NCBI GenBank assembly: GCA_963710645.1
Contig: CAVQBD010000001.1
Coordinates: 186,001-250,000 of the forward strand
Length of the DNA: 64,000 nucleotides
DNA from: FEB-10 sp963710645
GTDB taxonomy: Bacteria; Acidobacteriota; Thermoanaerobaculia; Thermoanaerobaculales; Sulfomarinibacteraceae
Reading direction: 5' to 3'
Shown: in pieces, positions 8,951 through 17,527 of the stretch
Numbering within the stretch: the stretch's first letter is position 1
Layout of the letters: the number at the start of each line of letters is the position of its first letter
Notes under the pieces: model-generated
The model's input: the letters and a program-made list of their open reading frames with translations, nothing else
Told to the model about the DNA's origin: nothing
Database searches by the model: none
Translations under genes and position numbers: made by a program

Positions 8951-11585
8951 GGAGATCCGTACCACCTTTCTGGAGTACTTCTTCTCCAAGGATCACCAGA
9001 TTGTCCCCTCCTCCGCCCTGCTGCCGGCAGGGGACAGTACGCTGCTGTTCGCCAACGCGGGCATGAACCAGTTCAAGGACGTTTTCGCCGGCCGCGAAAA
9101 GCGTCCGTACAGCCGGGCCTGCTCGTCCCAGAAATGCGTCCGCGCGGGCGGGAAACACAACGATCTGGAAAACGTGGGTTACACAGCCAGGCACCACACC
9201 TTCTTCGAGATGTTGGGGAACTTCTCCTTTGGAGACTACTTCAAGCGAGAGGCCATTCAATTCGCGTGGGAACTGTTGGTCGATGTCTACAAACTCCCAT
9301 TGGATCGCCTGTGGTTCACGGTCTACACCGACGACGACGAGGCGGCGCGGTTGTGGGAAGAGGTCGGGGCGCCTCCAGAGAGGATCCTCCGCTTCGGAGA
9401 GTCAGAGAACTACTGGTCCATGGGTGAGACCGGACCGTGCGGGCCGTGCTCGGAAATCCACTTCGACCGCGGCCCCGACCCCCTTGCGCCGGGGAGGGCA
9501 GGCCTCGTCAACGGACCGGCCGACGATGTTGTGGAAATCTGGAACCTGGTATTTATGCAATTCGACCGCGATGCCACCGGAGAGCTTCGCCCTCTGCCCA
9601 GGCCGTCCATCGACACCGGCGCCGGATTGGAGCGGATGGCCGCGGTGTTGCAGGGTGTCGAGTCCAACTACGAGACGGACCTTTTCGTGCCCATCATCGC
9701 GGCGGTCGCGGATCTGGCGGACCGGCCATATGACCCCAGGAGTGAACTGGGTCCGGCGTATCGGGTGATCGCCGACCACCTGCGGGCGGCCACCTTCCTC
9801 ATGACCGACGGGGTCGTTCCTTCCAACGAGGGGCGCGGATACGTTCTGCGGCGGATCATCCGCCGAGCGCTGCGCTACGGTCGCAAACTCGGGCTCGATG
9901 GGGCGTTTCTCCACACCCTCCATCCAGTAGTGGTGGAACTGATGGGAGACGTCTACCCCGAGCTCGTGGAGCGTCGGGAGGTGGTTTCCACCCAGCTTCG
10001 GCAGGAGGAGGAGCGATTCGCGAGGACGCTGAACGCGGGCACCGATGTGGCCCAGCGTGAGCTCGAACGCCTGAAGCGCTCCGGCAGGGAGTTGGTGCCA
10101 GGTGAGGTGATATTCGACCTCTACCAAACCCACGGCATTCCCTCGGAGTTGCTGGAGGAGTTTGCCCAGGAGGAAGGTCTGGCGTTGGATCACGATGGTT
10201 TCCAAGCCGCTTTGGAAGAGGAACGCCAGCGGGGCCAGGCATCCTGGAAGGGCGACCTCATGGCCCAATTCAGGGCCGAACACGAGGACCTGGCCGACGA
10301 TGGTGTGCGGTCGGAGTTTGTCGGGTACAACGAATTCCAGAGCACCACCAAGGTGTTGGCCTTGATTGGCCCGGACGGGCTGGAGGACGAGCTCGACGCC
10401 GGTGAGACAGGCGAAGTCGTGCTCGCCTCGACGCCGTTTTACGCGGAAAGCGGCGGCCAGGTGGGCGACCGCGGCGTACTGCGGTGGGACGGAGGGTATG
10501 CCCGGGTGAAGGACACCCAGAAACCCATCGAGGGACTGATCATCCACCGCGTCGAGGTGGAGGAGGGGGCGCTGCTGAAGAACGCCGAGGTGGAAGCGTC
10601 GGTGGACCAGGGGCCCCGCATCGACACCCAGCGCAACCACACCGCGACCCACCTGTTGCACGCCGCGCTGCGCAGGGTCCTCGGCGAGGCCGCTCAGCAG
10701 GCTGGTTCGCTGGTGGAGCCGGACCGCCTTCGTTTCGATTTCTCGTGGGGTGAGCCCGTCAAGGACGAGCAACTTCGTGAGATCGAACGGCTGGTCAACG
10801 CCGAGGTGGTGGGAAACCAGCCGGTGGGTAAGGAGGTCATGGCCATCGAAGACGCCCGCGGGCGTGGAGCCATGGCTCTGTTCGGCGAGAAATACGGCGA
10901 TGAGGTCAGAGTGGTGAGCATCGGCGACGGCAATTTTTCGGTGGAACTGTGCGGCGGTTGTCACGTTGATCGAACCGGCGACATCGGGCTTGTCTCCATA
11001 GTCTCCGAACGCGGTGTGGCCGCCGGGGTGCGGCGGATCGAGGCGGTCACCGGTCGGGGTGCGGTGGAGCGGCTCCAGGAGCGCGACAGGCTCGTGAACG
11101 AGCTCGCTGGACACTACCAGGCTTCGTTCGAACAGCTGCCCGAGCTGCTCGGCAAACGGGACGCGAGGATGGCGGAGCTGGAGGCCGAGGTGCGTCGGCT
11201 CAAACACCAGCTGGCTTCGGGCGACGCACGTGGCGCCGAGATTCGTCGTGAGTTGGGAGGGTTCACTCTTGTGGCCCGCCGGGTGCCCGAGATGGCACCG
11301 GCCGAGCTGCGCAACCTGGCCGACACCCTGCGACAGAAGCTGGGCACCGGCGTCGTTGTGCTGGGCATGGAGTCGGGCGACAAGGCGACCCTGCTTGTGG
11401 CGGTCACCGACGACCTGACCGACCGGGTCAACGCGGGCAACGTGGTCCGTGAGTTGGCGCCCATCGTGGGTGGTCGCGGCGGTGGCCGGCCCAATCTGGC
11501 CCAGGCCGGCGGCCCGAATGTCTCCCAGATCGACGCCGCGTTGGAAAAAGCATCCGACGTGGTCGCTGGCCTCATCGACGATTAG
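8931..11585 (+). CDS. alaS: Alanine--tRNA ligase
   Basis: Charges tRNA-Ala. At 884 residues it has the full bacterial architecture: a class II catalytic core with LLFANAGMNQFK and GPCGPCSEIHFD, a tRNA-recognition helical domain, an editing domain with the zinc-binding signature HTATHLLHAALR and later CGGCHVDRTGDIG, and a C-terminal DHHA1 domain ending in GGRGGGRPNLAQAGG. The start overlaps recX. ATG at 8931 has GGGAG ten bases upstream; an in-frame ATG nine bases on is an alternative. No catalytic residue appears to be missing. Confidence 0.97.
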   Translation: MQPMTSREIRTTFLEYFFSKDHQIVPSSALLPAGDSTLLFANAGMNQFKDVFAGREKRPYSRACSSQKCVRAGGKHNDLENVGYTARHHTFFEMLGNFSFGDYFKREAIQFAWELLVDVYKLPLDRLWFTVYTDDDEAARLWEEVGAPPERILRFGESENYWSMGETGPCGPCSEIHFDRGPDPLAPGRAGLVNGPADDVVEIWNLVFMQFDRDATGELRPLPRPSIDTGAGLERMAAVLQGVESNYETDLFVPIIAAVADLADRPYDPRSELGPAYRVIADHLRAATFLMTDGVVPSNEGRGYVLRRIIRRALRYGRKLGLDGAFLHTLHPVVVELMGDVYPELVERREVVSTQLRQEEERFARTLNAGTDVAQRELERLKRSGRELVPGEVIFDLYQTHGIPSELLEEFAQEEGLALDHDGFQAALEEERQRGQASWKGDLMAQFRAEHEDLADDGVRSEFVGYNEFQSTTKVLALIGPDGLEDELDAGETGEVVLASTPFYAESGGQVGDRGVLRWDGGYARVKDTQKPIEGLIIHRVEVEEGALLKNAEVEASVDQGPRIDTQRNHTATHLLHAALRRVLGEAAQQAGSLVEPDRLRFDFSWGEPVKDEQLREIERLVNAEVVGNQPVGKEVMAIEDARGRGAMALFGEKYGDEVRVVSIGDGNFSVELCGGCHVDRTGDIGLVSIVSERGVAAGVRRIEAVTGRGAVERLQERDRLVNELAGHYQASFEQLPELLGKRDARMAELEAEVRRLKHQLASGDARGAEIRRELGGFTLVARRVPEMAPAELRNLADTLRQKLGTGVVVLGMESGDKATLLVAVTDDLTDRVNAGNVVRELAPIVGGRGGGRPNLAQAGGPNVSQIDAALEKASDVVAGLIDD

Positions 11586-11699
11586 TTCCGGGTTTCGGCT
11601 CCGCCCACCCGGCCGGGAACAAGGAGCAAGGAACACCCTCCTCCCCCCGCCCACCCAGGCAGCAGGGAGCAGGCAGTGGGGAGTAGCCCCCGCCCACCC

Positions 11700-11928
11700 G
11701 GGGCGAGAGGGTGCGATGGGCGGGCGTGCCCTTCGGGCACCTTTAAGTTGAAGGTTGCACGTTAAACGTTGAACGTTCCCGCCCACCCACCCGGAGCGAG
11801 AGGGCGTGATAGACGGGCGTGCCACTTCGGGCACCTTTAAGTTGAAGGTTGCACGTTAAACGTTGAACGTTCCCGCCCACCCACCCGGAGCGAGAGGGCG
11901 TGATAGACGGGCGTGCCACTTCTGACAC
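11700..11928 (+). repeat. 94-bp tandem duplication of a truncated hairpin repeat plus heptads
   Basis: Two units (11741-11834 and 11835-11928) are identical for about 88 bp. Each contains heptads (GTTGAAG, GTTGCAC, GTTAAAC, GTTGAAC), a CCCACCCACCCGG stretch, and the left flank of the hairpin repeat. A third, similar left flank precedes them at 11701. In the two shorter forms the long stem is replaced by the small hairpin GTGCC-(A)CTTC-GGGCAC. They look like deletion derivatives of the full element that follows. Confidence 0.75.
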
Positions 11929-12052
11929 TTTCGGGTTGATCGCGTCGGGGCTCTCCAGATTGCTGAGTCCCGAACAGTGTCAGGGGTGGCAACCTCGGGG
12001 AGCGCGATTGGGAGATGGGCGCGTCGAAGTCAGCGAATCGAACCGTACGCCT
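11886..12052 (+). repeat. Modular hairpin repeat, copy 2
   Basis: Full-length copy. Arms TGACACTTTCGGG (11923-11935) and CCCGAACAGTGTCA (11969-11982) enclose about 33 nt. The right flank is GGTGGCAACCTCGGGGAG, then GGGAGATGGGCGCG. It lies in the gap between alaS and a convergent cytochrome gene. Confidence 0.8.
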
Positions 12053-12067
12053 GTGCCCGAAACCCGG

Positions 12068-12140
12068 CGGCAGCAATCCGGGGCAGCGACCAGAGACAGC
12101 GAATAGGGACAGCGATCCGGGGCAGCGACCAGCGGCCGCG
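12068..12140. repeat. CAGCGATCCGGGGCAGCGAC-type repeat flanking the cytochrome gene (3' side)
   Basis: Three loose units around CAATCCGGGGCAGCGACCAG recur here. A 21-bp stretch (12114-12134) is repeated exactly on the other side of the cytochrome gene at 13764-13784. Nothing else is seen between this block and the cytochrome stop codon. Confidence 0.5.
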
Positions 12141-12178
12141 TGTGCCAGAGCCGGCCGGTGCTGGTAACTGCCTTCTGT

Positions 12179-13543
12179 CTATCCCCCAGCGACCTCGAAC
12201 CTGGTCGTATGCTCCGACATCTTCACAGGCTCGATTTCCTCCGCCGGGATCTTGAGGAATGCGGCCACCGACGACACCACCCGTGAGTACCACACCGTGG
12301 CTGTGACCGTGACCTCGCCGGGGGCGACGCTCTTGGGCAGCTGCCACGTGAATGTTTCGTTGACCGCCTTCAGCGGTGCCAGGCGGTAATCGGGGCCGAA
12401 GGCTGCTGTGTTCCACTGGGCCACGGTCATTCGTCCTTCGGGGTCGAGGTAGGGGAGACGGAAGATCCGGTCGCCGTCGGGCACCATGCCGTCCCGCGCC
12501 AGGCCCTTGAAATCCTCCAGGCCCTGGATGTCGCCGATGTCCTGGTAGGCCAGGGCGTCGGACGAGGCGATGGTGAGTTCTTCGCCGTCGAAGCCCTTGG
12601 GGTCCACAGCGAGATGGAAGGTTGCGCCCGCCGCGTCGGTGGCCACAACGTCGAGCCATACGACCCGCTCCTCGGCGGAGCCTGAGGGGATATAGTGGCC
12701 GGCCTTGGCGTTGACCACCGTGGCCGTGAGCACTACCTGTCCGCCGGAGTTTATCTGAAGGTCGGATGGGTGAATTCTCACCTCCACCGCGCCGCTGAGT
12801 TTGCCGGTGTCGTGGGCACCGTGGAAGAGGTGCTGCCGCACGTCCGGATGATCTTCTCCACCCACATCGGGTGCACTGTTGCCGGCGGCCGGAGGCATGT
12901 GGCAATCCTGGCATACGATCCCGGCAGCGGCTTGGGGGCTGTCCTTCCATTCGAGGTGGGTGGCCTTGACCCAGAGGCCCCACGGATCCTTTTCGTTGTG
13001 GCAGGTGCCGCAGTATTCGGCGGTGCCGAGAAAGCTATTCACAGCGATCTCGTGGCCCGGGCTCTCGACGCCTGCCCGAGTCCCCTGCTTGGCATCGCCC
13101 GGCTCGACGATGAAGTTGAAATTGAAGGGCACATCGCCTTCGAAGCCGACGATGGAGTGGCAGAGGTCGCACGAGACACCCTCGTTCGCTCGGGTACCCT
13201 CGGCCGGTGGTTTCGGAGGGATGTCACCGGCGAGAAAAGCGAGGGGCGCGTGGCAGCCGTTGCAGCCGGCTTTGACCCCGGAGACTTTTTCCACCTTGAG
13301 GGCGTGGGGGAGGGCGAGTTCGAAGTATTCGATCTCGTCCCAGTGGTGGGTGTAGGACTGGGACATCATGGCTTGCTGGTGTTGGCGTGCGATATCCACA
13401 TGACACTCGGCGCAGACCTCGTCGGGCTCGAAGTCGTCGTAGGTCAAAGTGCCCAGGGCGGCGTCTCCGGCCTTACCGGCGGCCCAGGCGATGGTCAGTG
13501 CTCCCACGAGCACGAGCGGAATGACGATCCAGCGAGTCTTCAT
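12179..13543 (-). CDS. Pentaheme c-type cytochrome, exported
   Basis: A 454-residue periplasmic electron carrier. Residues 5-22 form a signal or anchor segment. Five CxxCH heme-binding motifs follow at C44 (CAECH), C94 (CNGCH), C125 (CDLCH), C178 (CGTCH) and C211 (CQDCH). Extra histidines, such as HH near 66-67, could be distal ligands. Residues 260-454 have no heme motif and look like a beta-rich domain. The heme part resembles the cytochrome c554-like multiheme group, but no partner reductase or oxidase lies nearby, so its electron partners are unknown. Gene-flanking repeats on both sides suggest a discrete unit. Confidence 0.85.
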   Translation of the reverse strand: MKTRWIVIPLVLVGALTIAWAAGKAGDAALGTLTYDDFEPDEVCAECHVDIARQHQQAMMSQSYTHHWDEIEYFELALPHALKVEKVSGVKAGCNGCHAPLAFLAGDIPPKPPAEGTRANEGVSCDLCHSIVGFEGDVPFNFNFIVEPGDAKQGTRAGVESPGHEIAVNSFLGTAEYCGTCHNEKDPWGLWVKATHLEWKDSPQAAAGIVCQDCHMPPAAGNSAPDVGGEDHPDVRQHLFHGAHDTGKLSGAVEVRIHPSDLQINSGGQVVLTATVVNAKAGHYIPSGSAEERVVWLDVVATDAAGATFHLAVDPKGFDGEELTIASSDALAYQDIGDIQGLEDFKGLARDGMVPDGDRIFRLPYLDPEGRMTVAQWNTAAFGPDYRLAPLKAVNETFTWQLPKSVAPGEVTVTATVWYSRVVSSVAAFLKIPAEEIEPVKMSEHTTRFEVAGG

Positions 13544-13659
13544 GGAATCCCCCTTATCCGTTCACCGGCTCACCGTACTCGGCGCGGGCGGGGGCTGTCA
13601 ATTTGAACGTGTGACCAAAAGTTCAAGAGAATCAGTATGATACGTAGTCGCAGAAAGAA

Positions 13660-13790
13660 GTGAATAGCGAATAGCGAATAGGCTCACGCCCCACCGGATG
13701 CACGATGCGAAATGCTAGGTCCGTTGCCCGCCCAGGGAGCAGGGAACAGCGATCCGGAGCAGTGATCCGGGGCAGCGACCAGCGATTCGG
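13660..13790. repeat. Heptads and direct repeat on the 5' side of the cytochrome gene
   Basis: AGTGAAT, AGCGAAT, AGCGAAT (13661-13681) are followed by an imperfect duplication of GATCCGGNGCAGYGA (13751-13777). Part of it (13764-13784) matches 12114-12134 exactly over 21 bp. The gap lies upstream of the cytochrome gene and downstream of the aconitase gene. Confidence 0.5.
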
Positions 13791-13834
13791 AAATCCCACA
13801 ACCTACAACCTGTCCTCAGGTCGGCGGGGGTCAC

Positions 13835-15778
13835 CTAGAGCCCGAGCTTCCTCCGCGTCAGTGCCTCGAGCCCGCCTGCGAGCACGAGCTCCTGAGCGGC
13901 CGGTCCCAGCGGAGAAAGACGGTAATCCTCGCCACGCCACGTGGCCACCGAGCGGCGGAAGTCCACCGACAGGGCGCCGGCGGGGATCGTCTTGGCGCCG
14001 GACGCCGCGTCGGCCTCGAAAGCTCCTCTGACCGCGTCGGCAAGGGCCGGGCTCTCGAGGCAGATGAATGCGTTGTTGAAGGCGTTGCGGAGATAGGTCT
14101 GGGAGAAGCTGGCGGCGATCACCATCCGGATACCCCGGTACGCAAGCGACGTGGCGGCCTGCTCGCGAGAAGATCCCGTGCCGAAGTTGCGTCCGGCGAC
14201 GATGATGTCGCCGTCTGCCACGATCTCCTGGAATCCGGGGTCGTAGTTGGCCATGGCGAAGCCCGCCATCTGTTCCGGGCTGAGGTCGTCGCGGTAGGTC
14301 ACGTCCTTGCCGTAGATACCGTCGGTGTTGAGGTTGTCCACCGGCAGCAGCAGGATCCGTCCGTCCAGGCGTTCGGGAAAGCCTTCACGGATGTCCACCG
14401 GGCGGGCGGGCGGTGCCCAGCCGAGATCGACAAATCGATATTCGGGGACCGAGTCTCCCAAGTCCGCCGGTGCTGTGATGCGGCCGGCTATGGCCGAAGC
14501 CGCCACCACTCCCGGGCTCGCCAAGTAGGCGCTTGCGTCACGAGAACCCATGCGACCCTTGAAGTTCCGATTGGTGGCTGAAATGCCCACCTCTCCGGCT
14601 TCGAGAAGACCCACGCCGAGCCCGATGCACGCACCGCAACCCGGCGGCAGGGTCTTCGCTCCTGCGTCCACCAGCGTCTGCCAGACTCCTTTGGCCTTGG
14701 CCTCGCGCTCGACCTCGGCCGACGCTGCGGCGACGTAGAGCTCGACACCATCGGCAACGCGGCGGCCGCGCAGGACTTCGGCCGCTTCGAAGAGATCGTC
14801 GAATCGGGAGTTGACGCAGGAAAGGAGGTAGGCCTTGTCCACCGGCACCGTTTCAGTTTCGAACGCAGCAACGGGTCGGGACACGGCCACCGAGTCGGGA
14901 CCCGCCACGTGGGGCGAGACCTGCCCGAGGTCCAGGGTGATCTCTGCGGCGTACTCGGCGCCGGGATCGGGCGACGGGGGATTTTCGTCCCAAGCGGCGA
15001 GGTGGTCACGGGACAGGCGGTCCGAGAAACCCCTTGACGCCAGCCTCGCCTCCCGCTCGCGCAGGTACATGGCCGTGACGTCGTCGTAGGGAAACCATCC
15101 AACAAGCGCACCCCATTCGGTCGTCATGTTCGCGATGGTCATTCGCTCGGAGATCGAAAGCGTGTCGATTCCAGGGCCGTGAAACTCCACAGCGGCGTTC
15201 AGCACCTCGCCCGACGAGTACAGTCCGCACAGGGTGATGATGACGTCCTTGCCGACGACGCCCCCCCGCAGCCTTCCCTCGAACACCACCTTTACTGACC
15301 GCGGGACCTGCCACCAGGTGGTGCCGGTGGCCCAGATCGCGGCGGCATCGGTGCGCACGACGGGCGTTCCCACGGCCGCCAGCGCACCGTACATGTTGGA
15401 GTGGGAGTCCGAGGCCACCACCAGGCTGCCCGGGTGGACAAAGCCGTTCTCCACCATCAACTGATGACCGATCCCGGCCCCTGCCGGGTGGAAGACGATG
15501 CCCTGGTCGTTGGCGAAGTCCTCTATGGCCCGGTACTTGGCGATGTTGGCGTCGGTTCTGTCCTGGACGTTGTGGTCCAGCGCGAACACCGGCTGTGAGG
15601 GATTGGCCACTCGTTGGGCACCGATGGCTCGGAACTTGGGCAGGATGGCGCCGGTGTTGTCGTGGGTCATCACGTGGAACGGGCGAATGGTGATCATGTC
15701 GCCGGAGCGCACCTCATGGCCATTCGACAGGTCAACGGCGTGGGCCTGGGCGACTTTTTCAGTCATGGTCTGAGCCAT
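13835..15778 (-). CDS. Aconitase-family hydratase (large and swivel domains fused)
   Basis: A [4Fe-4S] hydro-lyase of 647 residues. The large domain has the substrate-loop region DSHSNMYGAL and cluster cysteines in LLSCVNSRF and PPGCGACIG. The swivel domain carries NFGTGSSREQA near residue 545. The fused layout and length fit short aconitases and homoaconitases rather than AcnA (about 890) or separate LeuC/LeuD. The next gene upstream is MmgE/PrpD-like, so citrate, 2-methylcitrate or another tricarboxylate are all candidate substrates. A GGGGGAG ribosome site precedes the ATG. Substrate assignment is inference. Confidence 0.85.
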   Translation of the reverse strand: MAQTMTEKVAQAHAVDLSNGHEVRSGDMITIRPFHVMTHDNTGAILPKFRAIGAQRVANPSQPVFALDHNVQDRTDANIAKYRAIEDFANDQGIVFHPAGAGIGHQLMVENGFVHPGSLVVASDSHSNMYGALAAVGTPVVRTDAAAIWATGTTWWQVPRSVKVVFEGRLRGGVVGKDVIITLCGLYSSGEVLNAAVEFHGPGIDTLSISERMTIANMTTEWGALVGWFPYDDVTAMYLREREARLASRGFSDRLSRDHLAAWDENPPSPDPGAEYAAEITLDLGQVSPHVAGPDSVAVSRPVAAFETETVPVDKAYLLSCVNSRFDDLFEAAEVLRGRRVADGVELYVAAASAEVEREAKAKGVWQTLVDAGAKTLPPGCGACIGLGVGLLEAGEVGISATNRNFKGRMGSRDASAYLASPGVVAASAIAGRITAPADLGDSVPEYRFVDLGWAPPARPVDIREGFPERLDGRILLLPVDNLNTDGIYGKDVTYRDDLSPEQMAGFAMANYDPGFQEIVADGDIIVAGRNFGTGSSREQAATSLAYRGIRMVIAASFSQTYLRNAFNNAFICLESPALADAVRGAFEADAASGAKTIPAGALSVDFRRSVATWRGEDYRLSPLGPAAQELVLAGGLEALTRRKLGL

Positions 15779-15804
15779 AAGAACTCCCCCTCGTATCCTG
15801 CAAA

Positions 15805-15905
15805 TTTCTCAATTCTCAATTCTCGATTCTCAGTTATTAGTTCTTGATTCTCGGTTCTTAGGGTGAGGACGAAGAATTGAAAACTCAAAATCCAACATTA
15901 AGAAT
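15805..15905. repeat. Long heptad array between prpD-like and aconitase genes
   Basis: At least seven units run in register: ATTCTCA, ATTCTCG, ATTCTCA, GTTATTA, GTTCTTG, ATTCTCG, GTTCTTA. From 15871 the complementary type follows: AATTGAA, AACTCAA, AATCCAA, CATTAAG, AATTCAC. The last units run into the 3' end of the prpD-like gene. The halves are partly complementary. Confidence 0.65.
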
Positions 15906-17271
15906 TCACAACCAGTTGTGCCATGAACTCCCGAACGTCGTCGAACTCCTCGGTTCGATCTATAGCTGCCTGCATACGGGCCACGTCTTGGGGAGTGGCG
16001 ATGCCCTCGGCCAGGGCCGCGAACTTGGCGGCGATCTCGGTGTCGGTGAGCGGATTGCGGGGATCGCCCTTCGGATAGTCGAGTTGGGTTGCCACGCTTC
16101 GGCCGTCTGTTGTGGTGATCTCCACACGGACTCTCTGCAGCTCGGGGAATACGGCCTCTATTTCCGGATCGGCAATCACTTTCACCTTTTCGAGCTGGGC
16201 GCGGATCTTGGGATCCATGATCTTGGCGTCGGTGAATTGGAGCGGTGTGACCTGACGTTCTGCGACGGCCGCTGCGATGACGTACGGCAGCGAGTGGTCG
16301 GCGGTCTCCTTGGTGCGAGGGTCGTACTTCGAGGGGTCTGCCAGGATGTCCGCCGCTCGCGCAAGCGAGTGGATGGTCACCGTGGCAATCTCGTCGGGAT
16401 CGAGGTCGTTATCGATCACCAAATCCAGAGTGGCGGAGATTGGTGCATGGGTGAGTGCCTCGGTGGGGAAGAACTTCATGCCGCACTGCAGGATCCGCCA
16501 CGACTCGCCGAGCCCGTCGGTCAAAATATTGAACTTCCAGTCGGTGTCGAAAACGTGACTGAAGCCCTCCTTGCCGTCGAGCACATGCTCTGGTCCGGTG
16601 TAACCCTGTTCTGCGAGCAGTGCCGCAAGAACGCCGGACTGGGTGGCCAGAGGGTCCACCGTGTTCTTCATCATGGTGAGCTTACCCGCGGTCACGGACC
16701 CCGGCGTGCAGTGCCGCGACGCTGAGATGCCGATGGCGTGCTGCAACTGTTCGGCGTCGAGGCCGAGCATGCGCCCGGCGGCGATGGGGGAGGCCACCGC
16801 TGTCAGGGTCGCATGGTGCCAACCGATCTCCCGGACGCCGGGATGGGACACTTCGCACAACCGCTGTTCGAACTCGTAGGCAATTGCAATGCCGAGGATG
16901 AGGTCGCGCGCCGAACCTCCAGCCCGTTCGGCGGCTGCCATGGCCGCCGGAATGATGTCCGAAGGGTGGGACGGGTCCTGTTTCCAATAGATGTCGTTGT
17001 AGTCCATGACCCTGATCATCAGGGCGTTCAGCAAAGATGCAGACACCGGATCCCACCGTTCGCCGGTGACCAGGACAGTGGCTTCTCCGGCGCCGGCGAT
17101 CTCCGTCAGCACGTTCCGTGCGAGGGCGACGTCGTGCTGCTGGGCGCCGCCCAGGGCGCAACCCATGGAGTCCATCAGATATCGCTTGACCTCGTTGACG
17201 ACGTCTGTGGGCAAGTCCTCGAAGCGGGTCGATGCCGTCCACTCGGCCATGGTGCGGGTCACGTTGGGCAT
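15898..17271 (-). CDS. MmgE/PrpD family protein (2-methylcitrate dehydratase-like)
   Basis: A 457-residue protein of the MmgE/PrpD fold, which includes 2-methylcitrate dehydratase and cis-aconitate decarboxylase. Family features are YLMDSMGCALGG near residue 30, the AIAYEFEQRL helix, and SVTAGKLTMMKNT in the core. The frame is open 52 codons further upstream through repeat DNA, but the ATG of MPNVTRTM has GGAGG five bases before it and matches family starts. With the adjacent aconitase-family gene it could form the dehydration/rehydration pair of a 2-methylcitrate route, although no methylcitrate synthase or lyase is in the window. Confidence 0.85.
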   Translation of the reverse strand: MPNVTRTMAEWTASTRFEDLPTDVVNEVKRYLMDSMGCALGGAQQHDVALARNVLTEIAGAGEATVLVTGERWDPVSASLLNALMIRVMDYNDIYWKQDPSHPSDIIPAAMAAAERAGGSARDLILGIAIAYEFEQRLCEVSHPGVREIGWHHATLTAVASPIAAGRMLGLDAEQLQHAIGISASRHCTPGSVTAGKLTMMKNTVDPLATQSGVLAALLAEQGYTGPEHVLDGKEGFSHVFDTDWKFNILTDGLGESWRILQCGMKFFPTEALTHAPISATLDLVIDNDLDPDEIATVTIHSLARAADILADPSKYDPRTKETADHSLPYVIAAAVAERQVTPLQFTDAKIMDPKIRAQLEKVKVIADPEIEAVFPELQRVRVEITTTDGRSVATQLDYPKGDPRNPLTDTEIAAKFAALAEGIATPQDVARMQAAIDRTEEFDDVREFMAQLVVNS

Positions 17272-17342
17272 AGAGTCCTCCGTTGAACTGTGGTCCCCCG
17301 TCACCGCGAGGGCGGGGAGATTGTAGCGCAGGACCATCGCCG

Positions 17343-17361
17343 CCCACCCACCCACCCACCC
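17343..17361 (-). promoter_or_regulatory. Perfect G-quadruplex motif upstream of the prpD-like gene
   Basis: Five C3 runs, each separated by one A, give GGGTGGGTGGGTGGGTGGG on the minus strand, the coding strand of the prpD-like gene, about 70 nt before its start codon. Single-nucleotide loops make this a very stable G4 form in vitro. A regulatory role is inference. Confidence 0.5.
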
Positions 17362-17365
17362 AATT

Positions 17366-17476
<111 letters not shown>

Positions 17477-17527
17477 GGCTCACTGCTTACTGTACGGATG
17501 GGTATATCATTCGGCACGGAGGATCCG

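Noticed and set aside
9402..11834. 810-codon minus-strand open frame opposite alaS
   Set aside because: It mirrors the alaS codons, lacks any recognisable domain, and its first codons lie in intergenic repeat DNA.
11586..12178. Insertion sequence or prophage remnant downstream of alaS
   Set aside because: No transposase fragment, terminal inverted repeat with target duplication or phage gene was found; the DNA is made of short repeat families.
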